64,000 bases of DNA from the NCBI RefSeq assembly GCF_020184175.1, contig NC_065530.1, positions 37,425,260 to 37,489,259 of the forward strand, given 5' to 3'. The notes under the pieces are model-generated. The model ran no database searches. It was not told the DNA's origin and saw only the letters and a program-made list of their open reading frames with translations. Every line of letters begins with the position of its first letter. Within the stretch, counting starts at the first letter, position 1. The DNA comes from Aphis gossypii. Lineage: Eukaryota; Arthropoda; Insecta; Hemiptera; Aphididae. This document shows positions 60,947-64,000 of this stretch, piece after piece. Position numbers and translations under genes: made by a program.

Positions 60947-61670
60947 ATTGACTAATTTATTTAACTATCTAATAACAATCTCTTACCTCTTTTTCTACAT
61001 TCAAATTTTTGTAGTTAAGTTGGTTTAAAACAAAGAATAAATCTAAGAGATTATTGTTAGACATACTTAAATATCAGCATTATGCCATTATCATCCTGTA
61101 AACTTAAATAATTGGTAATTATATTTTTAGGTAAAAGATGGTCAGCAGATAAAAATTTACAAATGTTTCATTGCAATTCACATTTCTATAATAGCTTCCT
61201 TCTATTTGGATTATGGAAAGCTTTTGCTGACCTAACCTTTGCAAAAAACGAATTTTTTTGTTTGTGTTTAGTTTTTACGCAAAATAAATTAATCTAACCT
61301 TGTATACATTAAGTGCATTAATTTACTACTTAATAATTATTATAATTTGTTTTAGATTTGTTAACAAATAAATAGAAACCATTCAAAATTGTAGTGGTTT
61401 TTTAAATATGCCACCATATTATCAATATTATCTAGTCATTAGTCAATAGTTTAAAATTAAACCACCATGTGCGCTGGTAATAGTGAAGGTACAACAAAGT
61501 CCTACCAACCACACCAAAACGATGTTAATTCATAAAAATACAAAATATTTTATTCTGTTTCTGTGTTTACCTCCATAAAACTACCCTTAGATCATATGCA
61601 TTGGATAGTCGTTTAAAAAAATTGTGAAGTCAATATAAGACTTTACAAACATAGTATGACTGCAGTGATA

Positions 61671-61682
61671 TGCGCATGCGCG
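61671..61682. promoter_or_regulatory. NRF-1-type palindrome, gene unknown
   Basis: TGCGCATGCGCG matches the NRF-1 consensus (YGCGCAYGCGC). No gene start is recognised nearby, so it may mark a promoter whose coding exons lie further away, or be fortuitous. Confidence 0.5.
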
Positions 61683-63170
61683 TGATTTCTCATCAATCAT
61701 AAGTTTTTGGCGCAGATATCTATTAAATTAACAAGATAAAAGTGTCATTAGATTTAAACATTTTTAAAAATAAATTTATAAATGCAATATTATTATATTT
61801 TAACATTAGTCATAATTATTCATTGAATAAAAAGCGGATTCTTAGGTTCTTAAAAGCTTAAAATATGATGCCAAAAAAAAATATGTTCTAAAAAAAACCT
61901 AAAATATTCTCTAAATATTCTTTAAATTTGTAAGTAGGTATGCAAAAAAATATGATTTTTTTTCTAAAATAGTTTAATAAAAACAATAAATAACCAGTAA
62001 GCAACATTCCTTTGGTAACAGGTAAATTATATCTATAGTACAATCACCACAGATATATTCATTTATTTATATAATATATACCAGTACCTATATATATATT
62101 AATTATTGAATTATTCTATGTATCTGTGAAAATCACAGACCGAGAGTGACAGAATGGCCATCATTACCAATTTGATTACAAAAAAGTAGATAATTGAATG
62201 ATTTTAATTTTTGTTTTTATACTTAAATCAAATTTTTTTTCCTAAAAAAAGAAAAAAAAATTTTACTTGAGAAAGGAACAATTTATAAGATTTTTTATGA
62301 AGAATATTAAAATATGTAAAATAGGCTAAATATTCTCTTATGTACAAAATATGCTTTAATATGCAAAATAATTTCGTTCCCACAAACTCTGTAGTGGATA
62401 AATTTTCCACATTTTTCATTCTCGTAAAACTGCATAAAGCTAATAAAATTATGTAAAAATCTTAAGATACGCTCTCTTTATAGTCATAAATATAAAATAA
62501 AAAAATAATATAAGTGTACTAGAAGCTACAAGTCTACACTATAGAGTAGTTATAAGTAAAAAGGAATTATAGAGAAATTATTGATTTTTAAATAAAATAA
62601 GTTTGGTGTATTTATATTCTTGCCTACTATTGAAAATGAGTGCATTTTGGCAATATGATTTAACCTTAACAATACATAGGAATCAATGATAAAGTGTATT
62701 AACTGATTAAGTCGATTAAGATAGTTATTTAAGGATCTTGAATTAATATATTATGTTGTTTGTTTCTTTTTGTAACTGCTGAACACTGAGTTTATCTATG
62801 CTTATTTCGTACAGTGTTAAATATATTTTTATGCTCTTAATTTTAAGCAACTCATTGAAGTAAAATCTTATTATATGTTTCACTGCCAAATATGAACATA
62901 TTATGATATATTAATTAATTTTCCTTTTGTTTTTAATTTTAACAATAATTTATAAATTGATATTGTATTTTTCAGTTAAAAATGATTCACAAAACCCATG
63001 TAAGTTAGTTTTATTTTTTATTTTCTAACAATAAATCCTCCAGTGTATTTAACAATATCTATAATAAACTTTTTTAATCCGGGCAGATGGATTATTTTAT
63101 CATAATCATGTTCAAACTCATTAAATAATACATTTTTTATTCATTTTCAAAATCACAAATTACATTTTTA
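61683..63170. other. Gene-poor stretch
   Basis: A possible small exon (62976-62999) has an acceptor TTTTTCAG and a donor GTAAGTTAG, but I cannot place it in a convincing gene. The tiny MITE at 62048-62128 lies here. Nothing else is recognised. Confidence 0.35.
62048..62128. mobile_element. Tiny MITE, 81 bp
   Basis: It starts CACAGATATATTCATTTATT and ends TTATTCTATGTATCTGTG. The 8-bp flanks ACAATCAC (62040-62047) and AAAATCAC (62129-62136) differ at one base. Same terminal family as the elements at 58998 and 63653. Confidence 0.6.
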
Positions 63171-63383
63171 GCATCTTTACATTTATTAGAGCTTACAAAA
63201 AGGATACTTGCACTGAAGTGAACAAATTCCATACATTGAGCCGTCTACTTGATGCCTTATCAAAAAGCATTTGTGTGCAGAACGAAATTGGACGACATTT
63301 GGATTGCTGTTACTTATAAACCTCTGCTTCTCATTGCACAAAAGAAAACATCTAAAGATCTTGACTCAATTTATAAGAAAGTA
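63171..63383. other. Coding-like island of uncertain strand and status
   Basis: This 213-base block is less AT-rich than its flanks. On the plus strand it is bracketed by an acceptor (ACATTTTTAG) and a donor (AAG|GTAAAT-like, AAGAAA|GTAAAT), but no single frame is open throughout: one frame ends at a TGA and another opens after it (YLMPYQKAFVCRTK, then TYKPLLLIAQKKTSKDLDSI). On the minus strand one frame reads VVQFRSAHKCFLIRHQ and YGICSLQCKYPFCKL before a stop. It could be an exon, a pseudogene with a frameshift, or a repeat fragment. I do not recognise it. Confidence 0.25.
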
Positions 63384-63652
63384 AATAATTCATTTATAAT
63401 TATTACTATATGTTTAGTTGTATTATAATACAGATATTTTGCACTTTTTAAAATTAAAAACACTATATACCCAATTAAAGTTAATTGTATTAACTAACTG
63501 TAGACATAAAAAACACCCATTATTAAATATTTTTATATACCTCATCAAATTGGAAAGTAATTAAAATTATTAATTAATTTAAATTAAAAGAAAATTATAT
63601 ATATATATTATATTACAACAATGTTTTGTAAATTCAGAATTAATGATACGCT

Positions 63653-63708
63653 CACAGATATGTATAATAAACGTGTATAAATGTTTAAGTTTATTATACA
63701 TATCTGTG
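63653..63708. mobile_element. Tiny MITE, 56 bp, with perfect 8-bp duplication
   Basis: Two perfect 20-base arms, CACAGATATGTATAATAAAC and its reverse complement, enclose a 16-base loop. The flanks are an exact 8-bp duplication GATACGCT (63645-63652 and 63709-63716). This is essentially nothing but termini, close to the minimum size for a transposable hAT-like element. Confidence 0.8.
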
Positions 63709-64000
63709 GATACGCTAATACTTAAATTCAATTTTAACCGGGAAAACTGATTGATAAGCAGTCACGCATGCGCAAATGTTATGGCTTCTACTATAATTTT
63801 GTTGGTCATGGTTAGGTTAGGTATAGTCTAAGGCCGTGGTTAGGTTAGTAACTCTATGATAACAATTTTGTAAAAAATGAGAAAAATGATTTTGTTTACC
63901 TCCTATATAGACTTACCGCGTACCAACTTGAGTTTCGGAAACGTAAACCGAATACCGCGTTCAGGGCCATTCGACTGAATCACAGACCACAGTAGTTTAC
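63709..64000. promoter_or_regulatory. Promoter-like segment at the window end
   Basis: The segment has an NRF-1-like CACGCATGCGCA (63763-63774), the word TGATAAGCAGTCAC shared with the YARS promoter region, and TAGTCTAAGGCCGTGGTTA (63824-63842), a 17/19 match to the complement of 45658-45676. GC content rises toward the edge. I infer the promoter of a gene lying mostly outside the window. Confidence 0.4.

Larger units (their letters stand above)
59153..61670. other. Gene-free stretch with transposons
   Basis: No exons recognised. It holds the hAT-type elements at 59999-60207 and 60621-60758 and the hairpin at 60896-60946. Near 60351-60380 is a TTCCCCGCTTTTTT/TCCTTGGATTTTTTTCC patch like those near 20640 and 33300. 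Confidence 0.45.

Overview
This is a eukaryotic, very AT-rich window, almost certainly from an aphid or close relative. It has spliceosomal genes with many short introns, housekeeping proteins of animal type, dense small DNA transposons, and the dispersed motif TAGGTACCTA/TAGGTAGGTA, which I associate with aphid intergenic DNA (from memory, not searched). No viral, bacterial or CRISPR features were seen.

Layout. 0-7 kb is gene-poor and holds one small hAT-type element. 7.0-15.1 kb (minus) is a 12-exon APPBP2 homologue with a 4.6 kb second intron full of transposon remnants. 15-22.7 kb is gene-poor. At 22.7-28.9 kb, neuferricin (minus) and cytoplasmic tyrosyl-tRNA synthetase (plus) diverge from a 650-base promoter region. 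The synthetase converges on an unidentified 454-residue coiled-coil gene (29.1-31.4 kb, minus). 35.5-40.5 kb (plus) is a PRELID2-like gene whose introns hold a hAT-type element and a Mutator-like element with a transposase fragment. 42.1-44.6 kb (minus) is a TUT1-like nucleotidyltransferase. At 48.2-49.0 kb (plus), TMEM218 and mitochondrial thioredoxin lie 35 bases apart. Nested Helitron-like sequence fills about 50-52 kb. 53.3-56.2 kb (minus) is a single-exon adenylate kinase 7 homologue lacking its key catalytic motifs. 56.5-59.0 kb (minus) is the ribosome-biogenesis gene RRP15. 59-64 kb has no confident gene but holds two further NRF-1-type palindromes, tiny transposons and an ambiguous coding-like island.

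The genes form no single pathway: they are mostly housekeeping (translation, ribosome assembly, RNA tailing, mitochondrial redox and lipid transfer) plus two cilium-associated genes (TMEM218, AK7). Exon structures were derived by hand from reading frame, splice sites and recalled vertebrate homologues; all gene models listed as confident keep one open frame across their junctions. The most interesting non-genic signals are a family of 56-81 bp elements with 8-bp target duplications, and a promoter-proximal motif related to TAGTCTAAGRCCRTGGTTA. I found no convincing wholly new biological system.
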